From Nereocystis luetkeana (Eukaryota > Sar > Phaeophyceae > Laminariales > Laminariaceae): a DNA stretch of 64,000 nt. The stretch spans positions 2,906,975-2,970,974 of the forward strand of contig JARUPZ010000020.1 of assembly GCA_031213475.1 (NCBI GenBank), in the 5' to 3' direction. Within the stretch, counting starts at the first letter, position 1. Each line of letters begins with the position of its first letter. Made by a program: the position numbers and the translations under genes. Below, piece by piece: positions 45,457 through 58,200 of the stretch. The notes below the pieces were generated by a model. The model was not told the DNA's origin and did not search any database. It worked only from the letters and a program-made list of their open reading frames with translations.

Positions 45457-46207
45457 GGGGGGGGGGGGAGGGAGGGGATATTATCTAAAACGCCTATCTA
45501 CGAAGAGCATGCAGATCGTTTCCGTTACACTTCAGACACGTTGCCAAAACTCGTCGTGTATTAACGGCGCGTTCCCCCCCCCTCCTGTTTTCTCAAAGGG
45601 ATTGAGCGAATTTCCCCTTCACTCATGGCACCCTTGGCCACGACTGGCACCGGAAACCGCAGCAATCAGAACCAAAGATGACGTGTAAAGATAGCGGGAA
45701 AAACATAATACGTTTTTTGTTTTTGTTTATTGTGGGTTCTGATTCTTACTAATATTTCCCGCATGTCAGACCACAAGCTCGTGCAGGCGATCGCCTGGTT
45801 TGTAGAGGATGGGTGGGGAGTGCCGGCCACCGTCGCCCCATACGAGCGGTGTTGAAGTTGAGGAATGTCTTGGGCCTGCGCCTTTTCCCACCCCTATGCC
45901 TTCGCAGTTTAGAAGCGATACGGGGTGGTGGTGTAACCTTGCGTACTGGTGCTGCTGCTGCTACTTTCGTTGTTGCTTGTTTTCTTCGACCGAGACGAGT
46001 TTTGTTTTGTTTGGCCTGTTTCGTGGCTGGCTACGGGAGAGATTTTGGGGAAAGAGGTAATGTGAGAACGTTGATATCATCGTCATCATCATCGTCGTCA
46101 TCATCATCATCATCATCATCATCATCAATATCATCATCATCGTCTTCGTCCTCATCATCGCCATCATCATCGTCGTCATCATCATCATCATCATCATCAT
46201 CGCCGTC

Positions 46208-46239
<32 letters not shown>

Positions 46240-49200
46240 CATCACCATCACCACCATCATCATCACAATCACCACCATCATCATCATCACAATCATCGCC
46301 ATCACCATCCCCATCACCTTGCAACCGTTTCTAAACACCGCTGCCCCGTGCACCCCGCGTGCCTTTGTGACCAAAAACCACAAGCCAGCACCACCGCCTT
46401 GGGACCTATCTCCGTACAAAAATGCACCCGGCAACCTACACTCTGACCAGTTACAAAATAAATACGCCTTGAGGTTCGCCACCGCGGCCACTACTGTATT
46501 GCTAACTTACTATTAATATTACGGGGGACCATATTTACGGGGGAACATATTACGGGGGACCACAGTTAATAGGACCAAATATTGTTAATAAAAATGGTGT
46601 AATATATAGGTTTTTATGTTTACCATAGGGCCTATTAACTTTGGTCCCCCGTAATAGTCGGCATGACCTACGGTACACACAAAAACCTACATGTTTACCG
46701 ATTTTTGCTTACACTAGTTGGTCCTATTTACTATAGTCTCCCTTAATAGTAAATAGGACCAAATATTGTTAGTAAAAATAGCAAAATATATAGGTTTTTG
46801 TGTGTACCGTGGGTCCTATTTAATAGGGTCCCTGGCGCGTTCTACGATAGAGGTAGCACATTTTCGCCAAGTTGTTTTCTGAATGACGGAGTTTCGTAAC
46901 CCAAAGTCGTCGGAATGTCAATATTGTTTCGAAAAATGACGTTTTTGTAACTTGGGCCATGGGGTTATTCATCGGGGTGTAGTTCGATTTTCTTGCTGAA
47001 GTCAATTTTCGGGTGAGGGTATGGAGCTCCTTAAGCGAGGAGCCCTAGAAAATTAAGGGTGACACCTCTCTCGTAGAACGCCTCTTCTTGTGATAATATC
47101 CGAGCATCGCCGTAGCGATGTGCACGTGAAGCTCCCCCGCGTGCTTAGGTCGAGCTTTGAGGGTAACACCACCGTGACACCCTCGCTTCTGCCGACCCGC
47201 CCGCGGCTCCAGGGAAGGGAGCTCTTCGATCAGAGCGTGCTCAAGAACCCCAACCGTGCTGATCCGGTGGGCCTAGGCTTGGAAGTTCTCCTGCAGTGCC
47301 TCGTCCAGGACGAGGACGAACCATTCTGTGGGATGGGAGAAAAGGTACCACGCTTCGGACGCACAGGTCATGCACAGGTCATGTGCAGATCATCTATCTA
47401 CAGATCATCTGTATATCATCAGCGGGTCATCTACAGGTCATTCCCGCTTGATGATCTAGATATTTCGGGGCAGATAGATAGATCATCCCTTACCTGTATG
47501 ATCTACAGTAGGATCCACAACACTTGATCATTTACAGATCACCTGCATAGCATCTACAGTTCATCCACAGATCATTCCCGCTCGATGATCTAGGTCTTTT
47601 TCTTTTTTTTCATCTTCCTCGGAGATCTGGGTACTAGGATTTTAGGGGCAGACCGATAGATCATCCCTGACTTGTATGATCCACAACACTGTTACAGATC
47701 CCGTGCAACAACTTCAGCAAAAGGGCAGGTGAGGATCTCGACATGACCTACAGATACATCAGATGTACCAGGTATCAGGCATGTCCTCATCTGTGCGCCC
47801 CGACTGTGTGAAAAAGGTAAGGAGAAGCCTGGAGGGGTCGTCGCCTGCAGGAGGCGCGTGCGGCGATAAGGGGTATACAACACGCTATTTTATGGCATGC
47901 CTACATAAATCTGGCTGACAGGGACGGAGACGGGGAGGGACTCCTTTGACGCCTATACGGCTGCAGTCCCGTGCTGTCCCGCTTTGGGGACGCAAACTTA
48001 CTTGCATTATGAGTGACTGCCCCCCTAGACTGGACTGCGGTCCTAAGAGCGATAACTGCGGGGAACTACGCACTACGCCTCAGCTGCGAGGAACTGCTCG
48101 TACGCAGTGCCAGGCATGTGTTGACCGCGAGGAACACTACTCGCACGCAGTATGTGTGTTCCTCGCAGTATGTGTTGGAATGCCGTTTGCTCTCCTGGTG
48201 CGCGGGGGACTGCCAGTCCGCCGGTATCCCTGCCCCCCGCTCCCCGCCGTCGCCGCCGCCGCCACTCCCCCGCCCAACTCCGACCCAAAAGGCGAATGTA
48301 CCCCGTCTTGCCCTTCAATCCGAACAAAAACATGCGATTGTTTCTCTTATTTTCAAGGCCGCGGAGGGCGAAGAAGACCTACGACCATCGCCCCCGGACG
48401 AGGGCGGGATGAGGGAGCGGCAAGATCAAGATGGCGGCCGGAACAGTGGCCATAGTGCCCGCGGAAGCGACCTCCAGTCTAGCGCCAAAAGCAGCACTGG
48501 TATGTCGTAGCCGTGCTGCGTACGGTGGGGGGGTTGCAAGTAGGGGTTGTTGCAATTAGGCGTTGTAACAAGGGGTTGCAACGAGAGTTTTTTTATCAAG
48601 GGTTGCTATCAGGGGGGGTCGCAAATAAGGGTTTCAATTAGGGGCCGCAAGCAGAGTTTGCAGTTAGGGGTTGCAGTTAGGGGTTGCAGTTAGAGATCGC
48701 AAGAAGGGGTTGCAATTAGGGGTTTCAGTAAGCGGTTGCGAGTAAGGATTGCAAACAGGGGTGGTTGCAAGCAGGGGTGGCAAATAGGGCTTGCAGTTTT
48801 ATAGGTGCTACTCAACTGAGGAGCTGTCGCACACCTCTCCGCACCGAAACACAAGAACCGCTTGCATACGTTCGAGACAGACCGATCCTTCGTTCTAGGC
48901 ACGCAAGAGGCAGATACACAATACTCCCATTGCTGTCTCAGGAAATGCGTACACCGGAAATTAAATCAACTCATTGACTCTGTCATCCATATGCAAGTCC
49001 CCCTCAAAAGCGGTTCTTAGCATGATACAGCTCACCCTTCATGCGAATCGCTGAGACACCTCACGTTTCGCTTCGCGCTCGGTGCAAGCAATGTCTGCCT
49101 GGTCGGTGAAAACCCGACATGCTCCGTCCCGGCATTGTAGGGGTGCGAGGGTCTATGGTCATACCACTACGGCCATGCATGAGATCGAGCGCATCTCTCC

Positions 49201-52200
49201 TACCGAGTACACCCCCCCCACACACACTCACAATACACGCGTACTCGACCCTTTTCTTCGTCAGATGAGACTAGCGCGTCCGTGGCGATCATCGGCAACT
49301 ACGTGCGGGCGGACGCGGACACTGCCGGCGCTTTTTTCCGAGACATCATTCCAAAGGTAGTGCTCTTGGCCAGCGAGGGTGGCGGCCGCGGGCGTGCGGC
49401 CTCCAAGAGGGTTCCTCGCAGGCTGGCGGCGGTGCTCCGAAGCTTGGTGGGCTCGACCAGGTGAGCATGGTTGACTATTACTAGCCCTTTTTGTTTCCCT
49501 GTGCATACCAGGTAGTGTATAGTGTGTATAGTTTATAGTGTATATAGTGTACAGTTTATAGTTCATAGTGTATTCCTGATATTACGGGGGGGCATAGTTA
49601 ATGGAACCTATGGTATCTAGAAACCCATATATTTTAACCATTTTTGCTAACAATATTGGGTCCTATTAACTATGGTCCCCCGTAATAGTGTATAGTGTAT
49701 AAAATATTCCAGGTAGTGGATAATTTTTTTGGTGTACAGAGTATCGTGTGTAGCGTTCAGCGTACATTGTATACCAGGTAGAGCATGGCAGCGCATATCA
49801 TGTAGACTATTGTATATAGTCTATGGAGACATGACGGGGTTTGCAAGATAGCTGATAAGCCGTCTAAACACGCGACACAGCTGCGCACACCCAGCACAGC
49901 ACATCTCTCGAAATGCCACTTTAAGATACACTGTAGATCATGATCTATCTGATCCGTCCCACTATTACGGGGGACCATAGTTAATACCAGGTACGGAACA
50001 AATATTGTTAGTAAAAATGGTGACATGTATAGGTTTTTATGGATGCCATAGGTCCTATTAACTATGGTCCCCCGTAATAGGGGACGTATATGACGGTGGA
50101 TTCATCTGCTACACCTATTACGGTGGTGGTAGCTTTGGCAGCGGGGAACATGCATCCTCCTCTGGGAGGACCCGCACCGAAAACGGCAGGTCGGGACGTA
50201 AATGACCTATACAGTTTTCTATTTTTCGATGGCACAGATGGTGATCTATCTCTTCTGTTTGACGTGTGATGTGTTCGGCGGCGGACTCCACTGTGACGAG
50301 CCTGACGTACAACTCTTCCTGTCAGGACCCGTGCTGTAAACGTCCTGCGCAATACATCAAAGCGGCAGATTAGGATGTAGGCGATCTAGATAATGATCTA
50401 CCTGATGATCTATCTGATGATCTATCTTATGTTCTAAATAATGACCTAGACAATGATCTATCTGATGATCTATCTGGTGATCTATTTGATCTATCAGAGG
50501 ACCTTTCTGATTATTTAGATTGTGATCTTTCTGATGATCTAGATCGTGATCTATCTGATGATCTAGATCGTGATCTATCTGATGATCTAAATCGTGATCT
50601 ATTTGATGATCTAGGTCATGATCTATTTGTTGATCCATCAGATGATCTATTTGGTGATCTATCAGATGATCTGGCTCATGGCCTAGATCATGACCTATCT
50701 CATGATGTAGATGATGACCTCTCTGATGAATGACGATCCATGCGATGATCTAGATGATGGCCTATCTGATAATCTAGATCATAATCTACTGATTAACTAG
50801 ATCATGATCCATCTATTGATCTATTTGATTATCTAAAGTAGACGATTACCTATCTCATGATCTAGATGATGACCTATCTGATCCGTCCAACGTTGCTCCA
50901 GCCAGTGACGAACCCCCCTTCATCTCCCCTAGCAGGACCCGCAACTCGTTCAACGTGGAGCGGATGGTGGTACACACCGTCAAGGAAATCAAGCGGTGGA
51001 CGCAGGCCGCGCTCAAGTCTACCGGTCCCGGTGCGGCCACCGCTTCTTCGGCGATAGACCGCGACATCTCGGACGAGGAGCACGCGCCAGGAGGTACGAC
51101 GCTCATTAAAAACAAAAACACTTGTGAAACGATCATGTCTGCCTTGGGGGATGAAAAATGGTTTTTGCTTCCGAGGGGGGTCTGTTTTTCGACCCTTTGA
51201 GGGCAAACTGCAGCTTGTCTCCAAGAACGGAACCGCGGTCGTAGAAGGTCTGCAGCTTTTGGCGTGGTTGCCGCTTCTTCGACGATCGACGACGGCAACC
51301 TCTCGGACGAAATGAAGAGCCAGGCGCGACGCACACGAAATATTTGTGTGACCCGCGGGTCGGTAAGAAACAACTCGAGGGTCAACCTGTGACTTTGTTC
51401 CTCGGAGGGATGCTCGCGCAAACTTTGTGGGCCTAGTTTACATACCATACGATTTTTGTTTTGTTTTTTTGGTGGGGAAAAAAAATCATGAGTGGTGAAC
51501 GTTGAAGCTCATGCTGCCTGTACCGTTCTGTCGGATGGCACACGAAAAAAAAATCCAACGGAAATTGAGATAACGTGAAGGGACACTTTTGTGAAATTCC
51601 GACTACTATGGAATGAAAATACTGTAATATATGTATAGAACAGTAGTATCTATAAGTAGGAGGGTGTGGGTGAAGTCGTGAAGTAGAACACGAAGTATTG
51701 CGTTGGGCATGAATTAATGCTTCGAAAATATATTTGGAGGATGATATTTCAGGCGGTTTGGTGTGTGTTGTTTCTTGACTTTTTGGCACCAGGGATGGAG
51801 GTGGTAGGAAAGAAAAGGAAGCGAAGGGACGACGACGACGGCAAGCTTCGTCGACGGGGGCTCGTGCTGGCCTGCCTCGACGTCCTCGGCCCGACGGCAT
51901 CGTGCATGACCCTCATCAGGTGACACTACAGTTAGACCCCCGTGCTATTGACGACAGGGCTCTTCTATTCCGGGGGACAATAGTAAACAGGACCTACTGT
52001 ACATACAAAAACCTGTATAATTTCCTATTTTTACTAGCAAGATTTGGTCCTATTTACTATGGCCCCCCGCAATAGGTGCTCGTAGTAATCAGGACCCATG
52101 ATAGACTCAAAAACCCACATATTCTAGTATTTTACTAAGCATATTTGGTCCTGGCTTCTGTGTTCCCACGTAGTAGTAATCATGGCCTATCATAATAACA

Positions 52201-55200
52201 CAAAAACCTACCAGGTATATGTTCTAGTATGCTTAGTGAGCATATTCAGTCCTGGTTACTATGTCCCCAATGCCGAGACGGAGCACGTCGGGTTTTCACC
52301 GACAGCAGATAGGGATCGATTGCTTCGCACCAAGCGCGAAGCGAAACGTGAGGTGTTGGGTGAGTCTCGTCTATATGTGGTGGGGGACGGGGGGGTGGGT
52401 GTACTCGATAGGAGATACGTACTCGATCTCATGCGTGGCCGTAGTCGTATGACCATAGACCCTCGCATCCCGCCGGGACGGAGCTTGTCGGGTTTTCACC
52501 GACCAGGCAGACATTGCTTGCACCAAGCGCGAAGCGCCGTGAGGTGTCCGGCGAGTCGCGTGAAGGGTGAGCTGTATCGTACAAAGAACCGATTGCGAGG
52601 CGGACTTGCATATGGATGACAGCTTCAATGAGTTAATTTAATTTCCGGTGTAGGCACTTCCAGAGACAGCAATGGGAGTTCTATGTAGCTGCCTCTTGGG
52701 TGACTTACCTTGAACACTACATGATACGATAATTCCCACTTGTGCGGAGTACATATTGTTAACCTCGCACAAATGATCCAACTCGACAACCAGCTGTGGG
52801 CGACCGCCGAAAAAAAACAAAAAAAGGGCGCGGGGGGGGGTGCGTACTCGTCTGTTGCTCGCCTTAGTCATTTTACCATTAACCACTGCATCTCTTTCGA
52901 GACGGCGCACCGTTCCCTGTTATCCCTACTTAATAGAAACACCTTCAATACTTGGGCGCCCATTACGTCTTCTCCCCTATGCGTACGTAGTCTATGGCAT
53001 GAAAACGTTTAGCTTATCTTACCCCCCTTCCTATTTCGCCGTCTGTGGCCATGCCGCCATTTATCTCCTGGGATAGCGGGGGCGGGGGGGAGGGGGGGGC
53101 GTTGAGAGCCCACACAGCAGGCTCGTCGACTTAAGAGGAGACTACGGTGATCGGACGTGTGGTATATTACTTGACTATTTTCCTCTCGCCGTATCTGCGT
53201 ACCAGGCACGTCCGTTCGACAGCTACACACGTCCCAACGATCTTCTTTCAGAGGATCTTCAGGAGATCTTCTAGATCCTAATCTGCCGTTATCCGATGTT
53301 TCGTGCGGGATCTGTGTGAGAATGTGACTCTCACCCGGAAGCGTGAGCTACATCTAGCTCATGGAGAGCATGCAGAAAAGGGATACATCTGTCCCCTTTG
53401 AAACATCTACGGCAGCACAGCAGATCATCAAACGTGGCAATCGATGACGTTATCCGAGGTATGCATGACTCGGTTACGCCCTGACGCTATAACGACAACG
53501 CAGGGCAGAGATGGTGGACGGCGAGGACAAGGCTACCCTCCGCTCCGCCGTTGCCGACGCTGTCCTCGAGTACCGGAGGACTTCCCACACGGCAGGCTCC
53601 GAACACGCTCAGGTATACATGCGCTTTCCCTTATTTTCTGTTTTTCTCCTTCTTTTCAGTCCCCCCCCCCCCCTCCCTCCTAATGGTCGAATGACTAAGG
53701 CATGCAACAAATAAGCACGCCCCCCTCCCCCCCCCCTTATCCGTCTCAAAAGGGATGCGTGGTTAATGGTCAAATGACTAAGGAAAGCAACCAATGAGTA
53801 CTCCCCTCCCCCCCTTCTATTATGTGTTAGGTTGGGTTGGCGTCGGTTGGCAACGACACTGTAAAACACGCCGCTCACTACGTGTGCTACACAACCAGGG
53901 TACCTTTTTTTGTTTTTTTGGCGGTCGGTCACAGCTGGTTGTCGAGTTAGATCGTTTGTGCGAGGTGAACCACCTTTACTCCGCACAAGTGGGAATAATC
54001 GTATCACCTAGTGTTTATTGTAAGGCACCCAAGAGGCAGTTACATTGTACTCCCGTTGCTGTCTCAAGAAAAGCCTACACCGGAAATTAAATCAACTCAT
54101 TGAAGCTGTCGTCCATATGCAAGTCCGCCTCACGAGCGGTTCTTAGCATGATGCAACTCGTCTTTTATGTCCTTCATGCGACTCGCCGGACACCTCACGG
54201 CGCTTCGCGCTTGGTGCAGGCAATGTCTGCCTGGTCGGCGAGAACCCGACACGCTCCGTCCAGGAATTGTAGGGATGCGAGGGTCAATGGTCATACGACG
54301 ACGGCCATCCATGAGATCGAGTACATCTCTCCTATCGAGTACACCCCCCCCCCCGTCCCAGGCGTGCTCCGTTCCGGCATTGCAGGGACAGGAGGCTCTA
54401 TGGTCATACGGCTACGGCCATACATGATAATGAGTATCCTCCCCCGGCCATGCATGATATTGACTACACCTCCCCCCCCCCCCCCCCCCTCTCTTCTATT
54501 ACGGGGGACCATAGTTAATAGGACCTACGGTATACATAAAAATCTATATATTTACCCATTTTTACTAACAATATTTGGTCCTATTAACTATGGTCCCCCG
54601 TAATAGGAGATACTACTGTAGGTGGTGGCCAAAGAAGGCGAAATGGGAAAGGGGTGAGCGAGACAAGCAAAATAAAAACGTACCAGTATGTATCATGTGG
54701 AAACAAAACGTATTTAGCGCCCAAATAATCGGCGTATCTCTCTTAGGAGGAGTAGGAACCGTGCTCCGTCTCGCAAGGGACGCGTGGTCAATGATAAAAT
54801 GACCAAGGGAAGCAACAGACGAGTACAACCCCCCCCCCCCTGCCTACGCCGGAAATTAAATTAACTTATTGAAGCTGTCATCCATATGCAAGTCCGCCTG
54901 ACAAGCGGTTCTTAGTAGGATGCAGCTCACCCTTCATGCGACTCGCCGGACACCTCATGGCGCTTCGCGCTTGGTGCAAGCAATGTCTGCCTGGTCGGTG
55001 AAAACCCGACACGCTCCGTCCGGGCATTATAGGGATGCGAGGGTCTATGGTCATACGACTACGGCCATGCATGAGATCGAGTACATCTCTCCTATCGAGT
55101 ACACCCCCCCCCTCCTCTCCCCCCTCGTTGCTGTACCACCTCGTGGCGGCTGGCAGGCGTGCCTGCTTGGTGTATTGTCCTCCCTCGCTGAGGACGGTTT

Positions 55201-58200
55201 CGTCTGCGTCCGGCTTTCCGCTGTCGCTGCCGTCGCCGAGGTGAGGTGCCTCTATCAGGGAAATAGGAGGCCTACGGGGGGGGGGGGGGGGGGGGGGTAC
55301 ATGGCTCGTATTGTTTCAGCTTTCGGGGGTGCCGCCTCTCTATACCACTCAAAAACTGAAAAAATGTGAATCTCAAGCTGTTGCAACGACAAAGAACCTC
55401 ATCAAAATGACCATTTCTTAAGCCTACCGTAGGAATATATAAAACGAAAATGGTTGTAAAACGTGAGTTGCATTCCGACGTTATCGGGTAGCTCCTCCTC
55501 AGATAAGCCGTTTCGGACTGCACTCCCATTGTCGGGTCAAATCACGTAGAATCGTAGTCAGATTTAGGTACGTGTACAGTGCGGTACTAAAAGGGGTTAG
55601 GAGCCCTCCCCACGGTCAGCCACCACTATTTGCCTTGCGAGGCAAAATGGGCTACCTCTAATTATTTGCCTTGCAAGGCAAAATGGTCCGCCTCTATCGT
55701 ATATAGCACGGGGTGTCACCGCTGTCAGGACCTCGGCCAATAGAGAGCGGTCGAGCGAGGGCGCCGTCGTATCGTGTCGTGCGTGCGGTTAACGACGTAG
55801 TCGACAACAATCAGACAGCACACGGATCACGACGTACAGGAAGAACACAATACTTTTTGTTGAATAGATCCTTCATCTGGCGTTACGATCTGTATGCAGC
55901 GGAGTATTTGTGCATCACTCTATACACATAGTTTGAAAAACTATATTAGTCGTGAGTGAGATCGAAGGGTTACGTCGAAGTTGAGCTTCGAATAAATCGG
56001 TGTGCCATTTTTCAAGTCCGACCCAGGAAACTGTCAAGTATGTGGGACATGTCTTCGGATAGATAGCACCTGCGTGTAGCAGTCAACACGGATAGCACCT
56101 GCGTGTAGGAGTCAACACGGATAGCACCTGCGTGTAGCAGTCAACACGGATAGCACCTGCGTGTAGCAGTCAACACGGATAGCACCTGCGTGTAGCGGTC
56201 AACAAGGAAGGGGACCAAGCGTAACAGTAGGAACACAGACATCGGCGTATGGATGGGTGTTACCAACACAGCTCACTTGCGATGAAACAGAGGAGAAGAT
56301 GGTGCTCCCGTTTCGCAGACAAATTACTCGGAATCAGTGCAGAACTAGAACGGGTTAAAGCACGATATCCTTGGCGAGTCGACCGCTCGCGCTCCATTCA
56401 CTGCACAACATGTGCTACTAAATAGATCATGCACATCATATGCAAGACGAGCTTTTACAATACCGATTTGTCGTGTGACACTGCCGTGCTTCACTTTCTG
56501 TTGTTAAAATAATCTTTTTTTATAACAACACTACACATTGTCGGATGGCAAGCTTAATAACATGAATACCGTATAAACCAGAAAACCCATCCGCCCTTGA
56601 GGCTATAGACCTTGATCTATCTGATCGGTCTGGCCCATCTGATCTACGTGATCTGTCTGATGTGTCTGACCTATCTGATGTGCTTCGTGTATGGTGTATC
56701 ATATCTGGGCGACGATAGAATGAGAAAACCCACTCGAGTTCCACGCTGTTGATCGGAGGAAATATATAACCTTTAGATGCGCGCTCGTGTCAAAGTCAGC
56801 TAATAGTCTATGTCCTTGAGGACCCTATCGTCGAAAAAATCTCGCGAGGTACACGGGTCGTGGCAAAAGGCCGCTACTCGTACTACTTTACGTTCTTGCG
56901 GGCGTGACGACGAAAACTCTTGTGAGTACAGGAGGGATTCGTCCAATCTAGGGTGTTTGAATTGACCGCTCTCTCGAGACGTTTCATTCAACACCGTGAG
57001 GGCTATTCTTTGAATGTTTTGAAACATCTGACACATCATCGCTTCCTACTTCCATGATCTAGATACTTCGGGGACGATGGACACTTACTGGTCTGTATGA
57101 TCTCGCTTAAGATATACACGCATTTGTATGATCTGTATGATCTGTAGAATCTAGCTCTAGATGCCGGGTGAAAGCCGTACAATCTGCATGATTTCGTGGC
57201 ATGTTTCCTGGGTTGGATCTGCCCTAGAAGGCAGATCCTGCACAACCTCTCACAACGGCAGATGATGAACTACAGTAGATCTGCAGTGGACAGATTAGAT
57301 AGATCATGATCTGTTCGAAGCGTGCGCCCGCCTGTTTCCCATCAACTGATACGGCGATGACGGCACGAGCTGCATCATACAACAGATCAGCAGTGTATCT
57401 GCCCTGAACGGTCTGCTACTAATAGACCATGAATGTGTGTTTCCCTCGATGGTCTAATAAATAGGCCATGGAGTAGGAATTAGTTAGAGATATGTCCGAA
57501 GTGTTGAACAACCGACGTATGCACGCTTAATGAGCATACCATCCCTGAATACACGAAGTACACACACTGCAAAAGCCGTGGAGTCTGTTGGCGCACACAC
57601 AAGCACGGACCACCCCCGACAGGAAAATCTCTTGCTTGTTTGCAGTGACGATGATTGGTTGATGGGAAAAAGGCATGGAAAGTATCGACATCATAAAAAC
57701 CTCCCACCCTTTTGCCCCGCCGATGCATGGGGGAACGTTCAGGTGTGTTCTTCGGACAGTGTACCAGCGGCGACCTTGCTCTTGAAGAGGTGCCTCGACA
57801 CATCGCCTAAGGTGACATCGTAGTTCCTAAAAATTCTATTAGCCCTTTTAGGACTGCAGTCTCGTTTTGGGGGCGATTGGGGACAAATTACTTGGAATTT
57901 GAGTGCCTTGTCCCCAAAACGGGACTGGAGTTGTAAAGGGGTTAATAACAATTTTCACCTAGGCAACTCAATTAAGTATATCATCAAGTCAATTAAGTGA
58001 TTATTCACCTTTACAGATAAATTAAGTAACAATGTAATGATTCTCTCAAGCCGATCAAATAAGTGAATATTCACGCAACCCACTCAATTGAGTACGATGT
58101 ACTGTGGTTGTTCACTTAAACAACTCAAATTAGTAGATATTCAATCAAACAACTCAAACAAGTAGCTACTCACATAAGCAACTCAAAATAAATAGGTATT

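Noticed and set aside
45961-46491. Poly-Asp, poly-Ser and poly-Met frames up to 176 residues
   Set aside because: Direct translations of the ATC microsatellite.
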